From: Sambucus nigra
Lineage: Eukaryota; Streptophyta; Magnoliopsida; Dipsacales; Adoxaceae
DNA length: 64,000 bases
Reading direction: 5' to 3'
Assembly: GCA_949130495.1 (NCBI GenBank)
Contig: OX422221.1
Coordinates: 30,516,917 to 30,580,916, forward strand
Under the pieces are notes generated by a model. That model worked only from the letters and a program-made list of their open reading frames with translations. It made no database searches and was not told the DNA's origin. Each line of letters opens with the position of its first letter. Position 1 is the stretch's first letter. Of this stretch, positions 1 through 10,929 are shown piece after piece. A program made the translations under genes and the position numbers.

Positions 1-1521
1 TCTTGGTAAGCCATTCTTTGGCTATGTCTATTGTCATACTCTTTTTGCTCATTTCTATGTTTGTAAATGCAAGAAGAGGAACATTCAAACTTAAAATATA
101 AATGTAACATGTTTCTAGTGTAATAAAATAGTTTTTTAGGAAATGCATGGGATGAATAAAAAAATATAATAAATTAATCACAGTGTTGATACTGGACACT
201 TTGAAATTCCCAAAGTAACTTCTCCAAATGTTACTCAAATCTTATTTCCCTTTTCAAATGTATGTCACTCCATTATGCGTATGAAAGTATTTTCTGAGGG
301 AGGAAGAAAATATTAATTAGAACCTCCTGATATATATCAATAACATTTTCAAAAAACAAACCATCACATAAATATAACTTTCTTTAGGAACAAAAGGACA
401 ACTACATATTGAGTAACCACAATTAACAATAAAAAGAAGTGTAGAACCTTAAGTATAGAATTCGAGAATTACTCAAAAATAAGACATCAAATCACTGAAA
501 ATGTATAATGGGTTTGGAAGGAAAGTCGACTCGTTCCCATAGCTAAATATGCATTTGAAGCAAAAACCTATATATGGATGAATAACCCAAGTCTAGTGAA
601 AATACAATCTAGATAATAAAGTCATAACAACCTAAATAAAAAAAATACCATATTTAAAACCCAAATGGTATATGTAAAATCAAAATTAACAAAAATATAC
701 ATCTAAAAGCCTGAAACCAAACATCCTAAAGTGAAAACATATATTTTAGAGAGATAAAGAGAGTATACCTGATTAAAATTACAAAACTAAAATTGAATTC
801 TAAACTTTACAACAGTTACTAAAAGCCCTAATTTTAAACCCTAAACAATGGAACTCGCATATTTTTTAAACCATTGAGTCTTAATGTAATATCTACAAAA
901 TCAAATTAAATTAAAACCAACGATTCAAGTCAACTAAAAGAACCAATTAAAGTGCTGAACACCTACGAATGTTCAGTAACCACATGTCTCTCTTTAGTTA
1001 AAAAACAATTAAAAACATAAGATATGCAATCAAATAAAAAAGTATATTTAGTAAATAAACAGAGTATAGTAATTGGGACCATATCTAGACCAAGGAATAT
1101 CATTAATAACAAATATAAAGACCACACAAAAAATAAAAAGAAAAACTTTGCAAAATTATAATAACCTTCATTGTCTTCTAGTATAGAACAACTTCCTTAT
1201 ATTATTTACATAATTAATTGAGAACACTAAAATATGTCATGTGAGAACCGAAATCAAATGAGGATGATAACAAAGAAAAAAAATAATAACATGAAATTTT
1301 TCATGCATCGAAAACCGTAATTAAAACTAATCGCCCTATATTGAAACCTAAGCCACCACTGCATTTAAGTGAACCCTTGTCAAATCAACTTTTCCCCCGA
1401 TTTTTGAACTGCCAAAATCTAAAACATGCATTTTAGCACTGAAAATATTACATAAAATGCATAAAACTTCCCATCACTACAGGGAAAAAACATAAAATCT
1501 ATAAATAGATACATAATAAAG
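1..1521. other. AT-rich flank without a clear gene
   Basis: I see no convincing plus-strand gene. On the minus strand a short open frame starts with ATG at 52-50 and stays open for 17 codons to the window edge, so the first coding exon of a gene running off the left side is possible. I do not recognise the peptide. The rest is A/T-rich, intron-like sequence. The outer CACTA element begins at the right end of this stretch. Confidence 0.4.
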
Positions 1522-1524
1522 AGA

Positions 1525-1720
1525 CACTACACCAAAATGATAAAATTGTCTCCTTTCAGTCGGCCACCCTTTTCAAGGTCATTGATCGTGACACAAATCT
1601 CGCGTTTTGTGTCACGGTCATTGACCTTGACACGACCGTGACAAGGACATGTCACGATCATTGACCGTGAAAATTCTTTAAATAATTGTCACGGTCAATG
1701 ACCTTGACAACTTTTGCACT
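1525..1720. repeat. 5' terminal inverted repeat and subterminal palindromes of the outer CACTA
   Basis: The CACTACACCAAAAT terminus is followed by repeated variants of TTGTCACGGTCATTGACC, in direct and inverted orientation, up to about 1710. Each full motif is nearly a perfect 23-bp palindrome. In En/Spm elements such subterminal repeats bind the TNPA protein and bring the ends together. The same order of motifs recurs at 5428-5680. Confidence 0.9.
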
Positions 1721-1739
1721 AAAAAAAGCCCTAGGCTTC

Positions 1740-1850
1740 TTTTTCCCACCTTTTTCGGTTTCCCCCCTCCCCTCTCTCTCTAAGAGATTTATGCTCTCTC
1801 TCTCTCTAAGGTATATTTTTTTTCCTCTCTCTCTTTCATTTCTATATGTA

Positions 1851-1881
<31 letters not shown>

Positions 1882-2105
1882 GTGTGTATATATATGTGTG
1901 TATGTGTATGTGTGTATGTGTGTGTATATATGTGTGTGGTGGGGGAGGGGGGAAGGGGGTAATGGGGGTGGGGTGGTGCAGGTGGGGTGGGGGTGGGGTG
2001 TGGTGGGGGGAGGGGAGAGGGGGTGGGTTATGTGTATATGTGTGTATATATGTGTGTGGTGGGGGAGGGGGGAAGGGGGTGGGGTGGTGCGAGTGGGGGT
2101 GGAAT
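1740..2105 (+). repeat. Pyrimidine tract, (TATGTG)n microsatellite and G-run array
   Basis: A CT-rich stretch (1740-1835) is followed by TATGTG/TGTGTATA repeats (1845-1935) and then by two blocks of closely spaced G runs (about 1936-2032 and 2057-2100). Four or more runs of at least three Gs lie within short loops, which fits the G-quadruplex pattern on the plus strand. The long open frames across this stretch are low-complexity artefacts. The inner CACTA copy has the same CT, TG and G-run order at 5729-5945. Confidence 0.8.
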
Positions 2106-2845
2106 TTTCTAACTAAAAATATGATAATATTTTGTTATAATTTGTTAAAACTATGTAAACCTTGGTATGAATGCAAGGTTAGTGATAGTTAGAATTGTGT
2201 AAATGTTAGAAAAGTTCTAGAATTCATATGTTAAATTTAATTATGTAAATATTTAAATTTGATAATAATTTTATTCTTGAAATTAATTCAATTAGGTAAA
2301 ACCCTAGATAATTTTTTAACAGAATTTGATAATATTATATAAAGGTAGTAAATTCACAAAATGTTGCCAATTGTATGTTTTTAGGAATATCATTAGTTAC
2401 TTTCGTGCACAACTATGTAGAATCCATACCCATGCATGTTGTTAGAAAGTCTTAAATTTAATTCTCACTTTAATTTGTAGAATCTCTATACTTGGTTGGA
2501 TTTATCCCTTTATGATAATGAAATTTATTCTCCAATTATAATTATCTCATGTCATAATTTTATTGATAAACAATAAATTAATAAAGTAATAAAAATATGA
2601 AAATACCCCAATTGATTTAGTAAGATTCGTTGTAGACTTCATTACAAATTATTCATGCCAGACCCGACACTCTTATAAGATATGCATATTGTGATAAAAT
2701 ATAATGAGGATAAGAGACTTTTGAAATATAAAAGAATGTCAAAGAATAAAGATAAAGATAAAGGATTAAAGAAGTAGATAATTGCAATGAATATACATAT
2801 TAGATGATGATAAAAGATCGTGCAATGAATAAGATGATAAAACAT

Positions 2846-3045
2846 GCGTTTTGTGTCACGGTCATTGACCTTGACACGACCGTGACAAATAGTTGTCACG
2901 GTCTTTGACCATGACAAGGCTATGACAAATGTAGTTATCATGGTCGTGGTGGGGGGAGGGGGTGGGGTGGTGGGTGTGGGGGTGGGGTGGGGTGTGTGTG
3001 TGTGCATAGGTGTGTGCGTGGCCGAGGGACGGGGGGAAATTTTAA
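2846..3045. repeat. Internal second copy of the 5' subterminal block plus G-run tract
   Basis: The stretch 2846-2940 matches the 5' subterminal block of the inner element (about 5499-5600), including the CATGC.TTTTGTGTCACGG start, but no CACTA terminus precedes it. It is followed by a G-rich tract at 2947-2996. This looks like an internal duplication or rearranged piece of a related terminus. Confidence 0.75.
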
Positions 3046-3348
3046 CAAATGTATAGCTTTAATTAAGAAATTGTATGGCTTTAATCGTAATTTTAATTGT
3101 ATAGTTTTAGATGAAAGTAAATTAATAATTAGTGATAATTTCATATGAAAGTAGGATTGTCCCTCATTGTAAATTAGTAAATTAATAATTACATACTTTA
3201 ATTGTTAGTTTAAATGATGAAATGTTGGGTTGGTTAGTTTTAAAAGTGGCATGACGTGTGCGTGTGTGTGGTGGGGTAGGGGTAGGGGTGTGTGTATGTG
3301 TACTATTAACATTTTTTTTATCTGTACAAATAACATTTTTTACAGCAA

Positions 3349-5003
3349 ATGTCTCATGAAGATATTAAGGCGAAGATGATGATGCTGTATATGATGATGT
3401 CGTCTGGGCTCGGTGGTAGCGGAGGCGACGAGGGCTCCTCCTCCCCTATGCTCCACAAATATGGAAAATTTGGGATTACCGTTGAGAACAAATCGGAGCT
3501 ATTAGCGAGATCCCTTGAGCTGCTAAAGACCGCCATCGGTCCGGGGTTTATGAGTTGGAAGGAGGTGCCATATGAGCTCAAGTTAGCTGTTTGGGAGGCA
3601 CTACAGGTAATATATTTATATTTATATGAATATTTCAATTTCAATTTCAATTTCAATTTCAATTTCAATTTCAATTTCAATTTATATTTATATTTATATT
3701 TATATTATAATTATATTAATATTTATATTTATTCGCAACTCACATTGAATTTTTTGGACATGAACAATTCAACTTGGATCCAAAGCTACACGATTCCGTC
3801 TTGCAGCAGTTGAGGGAGCAACACAAGACGTGGAAGAAAAATATGCGAACACGGTACTTTGGGAAAACACGAGAGTCCATTATACAATGGCCTGGATCCG
3901 TCCCGCCCAAGGAGCCGATCTCATTGGAACAATGGAAAAAGTTCATTGACAATGAGATTGAGGATCGATAATTGGCATCTCGCTAATCGGGGAGGGAAAA
4001 CCGGGCAAAAAATACCGACGTGCACTACTCCGACCGGACCTCTTACACCAAGGTGAAGCATAGGATGAAAGTAAGATTTAATTTTTCTATAACTACAGAA
4101 ATATATACTTCTTCACTATTTTACTCTGCGAGGCCGATACTAATTTTACTTTATTTTATTTCAGGGGGTAGGGAGTGGGCCAGGGGGTAAGCCGCATAGG
4201 CTCAATACTTATGTGGATCTTCGGACGAAGAAGGGGAAGGACAATGAGGTGTCCCCGAGCGTCGCAGCGACGATTGTAAGTGATCCGACAGTTTAATTTT
4301 TGTTAATTATGTTATAATTTTTTAGTTTACTTATTTTACTAATCATGTGCTTTTTGTCGTTTCAGGCAAAGCTTAAGATAGTGCATGAGTCGCAGTCTGA
4401 TGCCGACAAGGCGTCTTTGTCCACAGACGCACTCAGCCAAGTGCTTGGCTCTGATCACAAGGGGAGGACAAGGGGGATTCACACGACACAAAGCTGTCCC
4501 ATTTGGAGGTGATGATCGAAGATATGTATGCATTCATGAAGCGTACGTTGAACGGATACCGAATGGGGAAGGGGAAAGGGAAAGGCAAGGAGAAGGCGAC
4601 GGAGGAGGAGGAGGAGGTGTGGGAGAACGAGGCGAAGGAGGATGAGAATGTGGACCTAGCTGCTTATTCACGTGCATATTTCGATGATATACTTCCTTAT
4701 TTGGCTCCCTTCCCCAGACCATTATCGACACTTGGTTGGCCGAGCGTGGTCATATTGGATGTATTTGATGGCCAGCGGATATGGCGGGGGTTGAGGGACC
4801 CGAATATTGTCGAGGGTCGAATAGTTCATGGACGTGCGCTTCAAAGGATAGAGTCTAAAGTGCTCGTCATGCATGCGATAACCGGGAAGGATAACTCCCA
4901 ATTGTGGTTGCGCGAACAATGCGGAATGATGTATATGAGTGGGTGTGTCAATTCGTATATCGTGTGGCCAACTCACCTCCTCACATTTACCCAAGACATG
5001 TAG
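3349..5003 (+). pseudogene. Second CACTA gene, Transposase_24 (Ptta/En/Spm) type, degenerate
   Basis: This is the TNPA-side gene of the CACTA element. Exon 1 (3349-3606) encodes an acidic, Ser/Gly-rich start and the SWKEVPYELK segment, and ends at a GT donor. A microsatellite-filled intron follows. From about 3749 the frame reads FFGHEQFNLDPKLHDSV, then a Lys/Arg-rich segment WKKNMRTRYFG typical of the Transposase_24 family. In-frame TAA codons at 3969-3971 and 3984-3986 break it, but coding resemblance continues to a donor at 4071. Exon 4165-4275 and the exon from 4366 have clean AG/GT borders and end in the family's Gln/Asp-rich VLGSDHKGRTRG segment. A 166-residue frame (4503-5003) adds an acidic Lys-Gly-rich stretch and a C-terminal domain ending in YIVWPTHLL, the G..V.WP pattern seen at the end of such proteins. 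It is likely non-functional. The family call is firm, the exon details less so. Confidence 0.75.
3633..3710 (+). repeat. (CAATTT)n and (TTTATA)n microsatellite in an intron
   Basis: About nine CAATTT hexamers in a row are followed by TTTATA hexamers. They sit in the first intron of the Transposase_24-type pseudogene. The open frames on both strands across it are repeat artefacts. The sibling fragment at 11128-11180 has a degenerate version of the same repeat. Confidence 0.9.
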
Positions 5004-5149
5004 TAACATTATTTTTAAGTTTGTATATTTTAATTATATTTGGATTAAATTGTCATGTATATTGTTTCTATTTTGAATATTTGGATTATATCATCATGAA
5101 TATATATTTGCACTATCTTGGGTATATTTGGATATATGATGTTTGAATA

Positions 5150-5427
5150 GGTACAACCAACGTTGTTATAACAGGTACAAATATAGTGCTGAGCAGTGGC
5201 AGTGGCCATACTGCCCAGCAAATTTTTTTTTCAATTCTGCCCAGAATTGTCACGGTCATTTACCGTGACAAGTCCTTGACAAATCTTGTCACGGGTTTGT
5301 CACGATCATTGACCATGAATTTTTTTTAAAATATTGTCAGGGGTTAGTCACGGTTGTTAACCGTGACTAAACTTGTCACGGTCCATTACATTGACACGAC
5401 CGTGACAATTCTAACGAACTTGTCAAG
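5150..5427. repeat. 3' subterminal region of the outer CACTA, left part
   Basis: The sequence from GGTACAACCAACGTTG onward matches the inner element's 3' region from about 11475. It includes CATACTGCCCAGCA and the run of TGACCGTGAC palindromes. It stops at 5427, where the inner element begins after the AAG target duplication. Its last 127 bp lie on the far side of the insert, at 11813-11939. Confidence 0.88.
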
Positions 5428-5680
5428 CACTACACCAAAATGGGCAAATTGTCACCTTTCAGCGGACCAGCCTTGTCAAGGTCATTGACCATGACAAAAA
5501 ACATGCATTTTGTGTCACGGTCATTGACCTTGACACGACCGTGAAAAGAACTTGTCACGGTCATTGACCGTGACAAGGCCGTGACAAATTTACTTGTCAC
5601 GGACTTGTCACGGTCATTGACCGTGACAATTCTTTAAATAATTGTCAAGGTCAATGACCGTGACACGACCGTGACAATGT
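5428..5680. repeat. 5' terminal inverted repeat and subterminal palindromes of the inner CACTA
   Basis: The terminus is followed by dense alternating copies of TGTCACGGTCATTGACCGTG and its T/C variants up to about 5680. The order of motifs parallels 1525-1720. These are expected binding sites for the element's TNPA-type protein. Confidence 0.9.
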
Positions 5681-5728
5681 TAGCAGCAAAAACCCTTTCC
5701 CCCCTCTTTTTTCCCTCCCGCACCGTTC

Positions 5729-5945
5729 CCTCCCTCTCTCTCTCTCTCTCTCTCTCGACGCTGCTCTCTCTCTACTTTCAGGTTTAATTCTCTCTCTCTC
5801 TCTCTCTTCCATTTATATATATGTTTGTGTGTATGTGTGTTTATATGTGCGTGTGTGTGTGAATGTGTGGGGGGTGGGGCAGGGTGGGGGTAGGGGGTGG
5901 GGCAGGGTGGGGGCAGGGTGGGGGTAGGGTGGGGGCAGGGGTAAA
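5729..5945 (+). repeat. CT tract, TG tract and G-run array of the inner CACTA
   Basis: (CT)n blocks at 5731-5755 and 5789-5806 lead into TGTG-rich sequence. A regular G-run array follows (about 5867-5942) with repeating GGGGCAGGGTGGGGGTAGGG units. It is a candidate G-quadruplex tract on the plus strand, just inside the 5' subterminal repeats as in the outer copy. It may overlap the transcript leader. Confidence 0.8.
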
Positions 5946-6699
5946 AAATGTAAATAAATAAGTAATTTTCTATAAATTTCCAAAAATAATATCCAAAAAT
6001 GTAAATGTAAATAATATCCAAAAAAAATATCCAAAAATAATATCCAATAATGTAAATTTGTAGTAATTGTCATCCGAAGTTAGTAAAAGCATCCGAAGCT
6101 AAAAAAGCATGAAAAATAAAATATTTTTTAAGATTTGTGGTGAATAACTAAAGTTAAAAAAAGTATTACTTTAGTCATTAAATTACTTTTTGAATTCAGG
6201 CGATGCGCGTAAATTTGTAGTAATTGTCTTATAATAAAGATCAATTAGTCTATGTTGTTGAAAAATTTGATCAAATTGGTGAGCCCTTCATATTTTAAAA
6301 ATGTTGTTTTTATTCCTATTTAACTTTTCTTTATATACACCCTTAATTATATTTGAAGTTTAATAAAATAGGAGTTATAGAAAGAAAAGTGGGGTTTAAA
6401 TAAAAACACTTTTTTTAAATTTTAGGTTCTGGTGCATAATCTTACTTTGTCACAATTAATTTATATGCCTCAAAGTTATTTTATCACTCTTAGTTTATAT
6501 TTGTGATAATACTTTATGAACCACAACTTTAGGTTGATTATTTTAGAACTTAACCCATGAATTTATTTTTGTATTTGAATTAACCCATTATATGAAACAT
6601 AATTGAAATTAAATATAGTGCGCATAGATACTAGCATTCTAGTGCTTATGCGTACGCATTTAATAGCCCTTAGACCCGTTCGAGAGTCATTACCCCTGT

Positions 6700-7025
6700 A
6701 ATGAGATCTCTCGAATTGTCCCGTTTGGACAGTTTGAGATTGTATAATTTCTGTATAATATTCTTATTGGCTTAAAGTTGTTACTTTTGGAGGAAGTTCT
6801 GCAATCGTATCTTAATGTTCTCTGGGTACATACTAGATTGACAAGTGTGACTGTTATTTCAATTGACCAATTGAAATAACACTCACACCAGCAATCTACG
6901 TCGTGTACTTGGAGAACTAAGGGGATATGCTGTCGATTTTTTTTCAAATCGTAACAATGTGCATGAGCTGTTAAGTATATTACAGAAAAATGCAGTCTTG
7001 AATGGGATAGGACCAATTACCCTTT
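6700..7025. repeat. Long imperfect inverted repeat upstream of the transposase
   Basis: The centre, 6853-6880, is a perfect 13-bp stem (GTTATTTCAATTG with its complement) around a 2-base loop. Complementarity continues outward on both sides with mismatches: TAGATTG pairs with CAATCTA, GTTCTC with GAGAAC, GTTAC with GTAAC, and TTTCTGTA with TTACAGAAA, out to about 6700 and 7025. A transcript through it would fold into a hairpin of roughly 150 bp. The 108-codon minus-strand frame over this stretch has no recognisable family and is probably chance. Confidence 0.7.
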
Positions 7026-7119
7026 AATAGGATAATTAAATGATGGGATAATTAAATAAAACACACTATAAATCTAAGTTTTGTTTACCTTTAATAGGTG
7101 TTTAGTTGTGGAAGCTGTG

Positions 7120-10100
7120 ATGGGATATCCGAAATACAAAGAGTGGATGGGTTAGACTAATAGAATGGGGGATCTGTTTCGCAGAGGTGCTAACGAATTT
7201 GTGAAATATGCAAAGAGATGTTGTAATGATGAAGAGTTTCCGTGTCAGTGTGCTAGGTGTAAGAATGGTAAGGTGTTTGAGTGGAAAACAGTTGAACTAC
7301 ATTTGTTAAGATCGGGTATGCAAGATAGTTATCGATTTTGGAGTTTTCACGGTGAATTGAAAGTTCCTTTTGTCCTCGACCAACCTTCACAACAACCTTC
7401 AATAAGTAGAATAGATGTAGAAGGGTATGACGTAGATCATAATATGTTAGAGGATTTAGTTGATGATGCGTACGGAGTTTATGAAACTAAGGAGAATGAG
7501 GTTACTGATGATGTAGAAGATTCAAGTGCTCGTGAAGATAACACGATAAAACCTGACGATGACTACCAAAGTTTAAAATTTAAGGCGACCCAACTGTTAT
7601 ACTCTGGCTGTGAGAAAGATCAAACAACTTTACATGCCATGGTTGGTTTGCACAGTTTGAAGACGCAGTACGGTTTGTCTGGCAATAGCGTGATGGGAAT
7701 TCTGAAATGGGTGAAGGGCTTATTACCCAAGGTGAATACACTTCCAAATAGCTATCCTGTTATGAAGAACAGTTTGAAAGGTTTGGGAATGAAGTATAAA
7801 TCGATTCATGCTTATGCGTATGACTGCATACTATACCGAAAGAAGTATGAAAATCTCGATCGTTGTCCGGTATGCGATGAACCTAGATATGTCCAATCTT
7901 CTAGTAAGGAAGGCACAAGCTCAAAAGTGCCTCAAAAAGTATTGAAATATTTTCCCGTTGGGCCTAGATTAAAGCGATTTTTCACAGTACCATGGATTGC
8001 AGAGGCAATGACTTGGCATGCTAGGGCAGAAGTTGGGGGTAATATCATGCGTCATCCTATTGATTCTACTGCCTGGCGGAGGATGAATTTTGAGTATCCC
8101 GATTTTCCTCGAGAACAACGCAACATTCATTTGGCTATATCAGAAGATGATTTCAATCCATTTAGAAATCTAAGCACCAATCAGAGTGTATGGCCAGTGA
8201 TCCTAGCCCCACTCAACCTCTCTCCTTCACAGTGTATGAGACCTGAATTTTCGATGATGGCTTTATTGATACCTAGGCCAAAGGTACCAAGTGATGACAT
8301 TGATATCTACCTGGCTCCTTTGGTAGAAGAATTAAATGAGTTGTGGGAAGAGGGTGTGCAATCATTTGACTCTTTTAGAAAATAAGAGTTTACGCTGAAA
8401 GCTACGTTGATGTGGGAAGTTCATGATTTTCCAGCTTATGGGACATTATCCGGATATGTAGTACATGGTTATTTGGGGTGTCCTCTTTGTGGAGAGGAGA
8501 CTGAATCTATTCGTCTATCCTCTAGCTTAAAAAATGTATACCATTATCACATGAGGTTTTTACCCCCAGCTCATAGTTTCAGATTTAAGAAAGGTTCTAA
8601 TTTTTTAGTGGGCGGAGTTGAACATAGGCTACCGCTGAGACAACTTTCGGGTTCAGAAATTGAAAGTAAATCTTCTGAATGTGGCCCAAATATGCCAGGT
8701 AAGAATCCCAAATTTAAGAATGTCAAGCATAAGAAGACCCCAACTGGGAATGAAACTGAGATAAGAAAGGCATGGTCTCGGAAGTCAATTTTATTTCACT
8801 TGCCTTATTGGAAGAAAAACCCGGTGCGCCATGTATTGGATGTGATTCATGCAGAGAAGAACTTCGCTGAACATATTGTGGGTACTTGCCTTGGGGGGAG
8901 TCATTCGAAGGATGGAGAAAATGCACGAAAAGACCTTAAAACGTTAAAACTTAAACCACAACTATGGTTGAAAGAAGATAGTAGGGGAAGGACAATAATT
9001 CCCCCTGGTGCGTTTACTTTGATGAGTGAGGAAAGTAAGGTGCTTCTAGACACAATATATAATTTGAAGGGCCCATCTACTTTTTCGTCCAACTTGCAAA
9101 GGATTGTGAATTATGTTACTCATGATTTACATAAGTGTAAGTCCCACGATTGACATATGATCATGCAATTGGTTCCTCTATTGTTTAAGCATTGTTTCTC
9201 CAAGTACAAGGATTTGCGTAGGGCTATTATGCAAATTAGTATTACCTTCTCCCTCTTGTGTGAGAAGGTAGTGAATCGAGAACACATAGTGGCTGCAAAA
9301 TTGGATGTGAACGAAGCGATTTGTGTATTGGAGAAGTACTTTCCCCCAGCATTCTTTGACCTAAGTGTTCATTTGTTGGTACACCTATGCGATGAGGTAC
9401 TTCTTTGTGGTCCAGTTAGATATCGGTGGATGTATCCGTTTGAAAGATTGATGAAAGTTTTTAAAGATTACGTCAAGAATACGCGATATATTGCAGGATC
9501 AATTGCAGAGGAATACATCACCGTGGAGTCATCAATATATACTCGGGAATATATGCCTGACTCGACCAGCGTTGATGACACTGATGAATTCCTCGATGAT
9601 GGTGGTAATGTGATGGGAAAATGAGTGAAATTAACGAGTTTGCAACATGAACAAGTAGCTCGTTATAACACACATGAAGATGTCGAAGAATGGAAAAAGT
9701 AAGTTTCGAATATTATAATGTTTAACATTATTTTAGATTATTTTATACATGATGAATTTTGTAATATGCAGTAAATATGAAGCCTGTGAGAACAATAAAA
9801 GATGAAAAACAATGGTACAATCAGACATCGAATTTAGGCTATGGTTGACACAAGAGGTAATTATAATGAAAAAAGTCGTTATATAACGTTACATTACACT
9901 CAAATTTTACCACTAATATAATTAATTTATCTATATTCTCAGCTCCTAAAGATGGGTGATGCGACATCAAGGATTTCTCGTCTAGCCACTGGACCCTTGT
10001 TCATGGCACAAGAGTACAAAAAGTATCGATTGAACGGTTACATTTTTGGCGCTAAAGTGTACGAGGAAAGTACAAATGTACAGAACTCGGGAATTTCATA

Positions 10101-10530
10101 CAAGGCTCTTACTTTGTTTCGAGCGAGCGCAAAAGATAAAAACCTCGTTGAAGCTGAAATGACTTACTATGGTGTAATCCAAAATATATTTGAATTGGAT
10201 TATATAAGCTTCAAAGAGATTGTATTTTACTATGAATGGGTAAGAGTTGAGGATAAAAATGTTTGTAAAGTTGATCCTGTCACCAATTTGATCATGGTTG
10301 ACTTGTCCAAGTTGAAGAGCAACGACCACGTGAGAGATGAGCCATTTGTTTGTGCATTTCAAAAGGTTAAGCAAGTGTTTTACTCGGAGTATATCAACAA
10401 CGAGCCGTGGTCAATTGTCCAACATGCGCCAAGGCATCTAAATAGTAGTGTGGATGACTTGGCTGCTCCTACCGAATATCAATCCATTTTTGATGATAAC
10501 TCGAATTTGAAACAATTTTTCAATGTGTAA
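7120..10530 (+). pseudogene. TNP2-type (TNPD-like) CACTA transposase, broken by stops
   Basis: This would cut and rejoin CACTA ends in the nucleus. The likely original start is ATG 7120, ahead of the tract KYKEWMG. The same frame then runs through TAG 7153-7155, TAA 8383-8385 and TGA 9151-9153 to TGA 9622-9624, so the main damage is nonsense, not frameshift. Domains in order: a transposase-associated N-terminal domain with C/H residues (FPCQCARCKNGK, about 7165-7360); the Transposase_21 core (about 7600-8800), including YLAPLVEELNELWEEGV and DFPAYGTLSGY; DUF4218 (about 9157-9500, FPPAFFDLSVHLLVHL); and DUF4216 (about 10150-10430, YYGVIQNIFELDY). Two introns near the 3' end have clean borders: 9699-9771 and 9857-9942. 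The last exon (9943-10530) is open to its stop. With at least three premature stops it is not expected to be active. The family assignment is secure. Confidence 0.92.
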
Positions 10531-10704
10531 TAAATATTTCGATTTGTACCGAAACATCCATTTTTAATGCTTTTACTTGATCTGCACTTTATCATTTTCA
10601 CTCTTGTGTAGTGTGCGTGTGTGGAGAGGAGATTAATACATAAATATTCCAACTACATCTAAGTTTTTTTTATACTAATCCATGAATATACACTTCTTAC
10701 CTTT

Positions 10705-10775
10705 AATAGATGATTAGTACATAGTTATTTGGGGTGTCCTATTTGTGGAGAGGAGACTGAATCTCTTCGTCTATC
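10705..10775 (+). repeat. Duplicated scrap of the transposase gene
   Basis: The stretch around 10705-10775 (TTATTTGGGGTGTCC, then GGAGAGGAGACTGAATCT) repeats 8450-8519 of the transposase core with only a few changes. It ends at the left edge of the B3-domain inverted repeat. A copied piece joined to foreign sequence suggests template switching or repair when the host fragment was picked up. Confidence 0.85.
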
Positions 10776-10919
10776 TGAACACTAAGAAATGCCATAATCC
10801 TATGGAGCGATGCTCTGCAAATTCCTCCCAACCGTTATGTAGCCAAACATCACCAGTTGAAGTTTTCAATTCCACTTTCCATACCCCACCACTTGGAACT
10901 TCTAGCAAAACATGGGAGA
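10774..10919 (-). pseudogene. B3 DNA-binding domain fragment (REM-like), left arm
   Basis: The minus strand reads HVLLEVPSGGVWKVELKTS and then GDVWLHNGWEEFAEHRSIG followed by LWHFLVFR, before a TAG at 10773-10771. This is the central part of a plant B3 domain, with the conserved W..V.L, W..GW..F and Y/F-LVF-R pattern best known from the REM subfamily of transcription factors. No start codon, other exons or flanks of such a gene are present. It is a captured host gene fragment, and the reading frame is open across about 48 codons. Confidence 0.8.
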
Positions 10920-10929
10920 CCATTGAAAG

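Noticed and set aside
1686..2192. Open frames of 168 and 88 codons
   Set aside because: They are made of Cys-Val or Met-Cys and Gly-rich runs from TATGTG and G-run repeats. They have no protein character.
6690..7016. Minus-strand 108-codon frame upstream of the transposase
   Set aside because: It lies across both arms of an inverted repeat and has no recognisable family.
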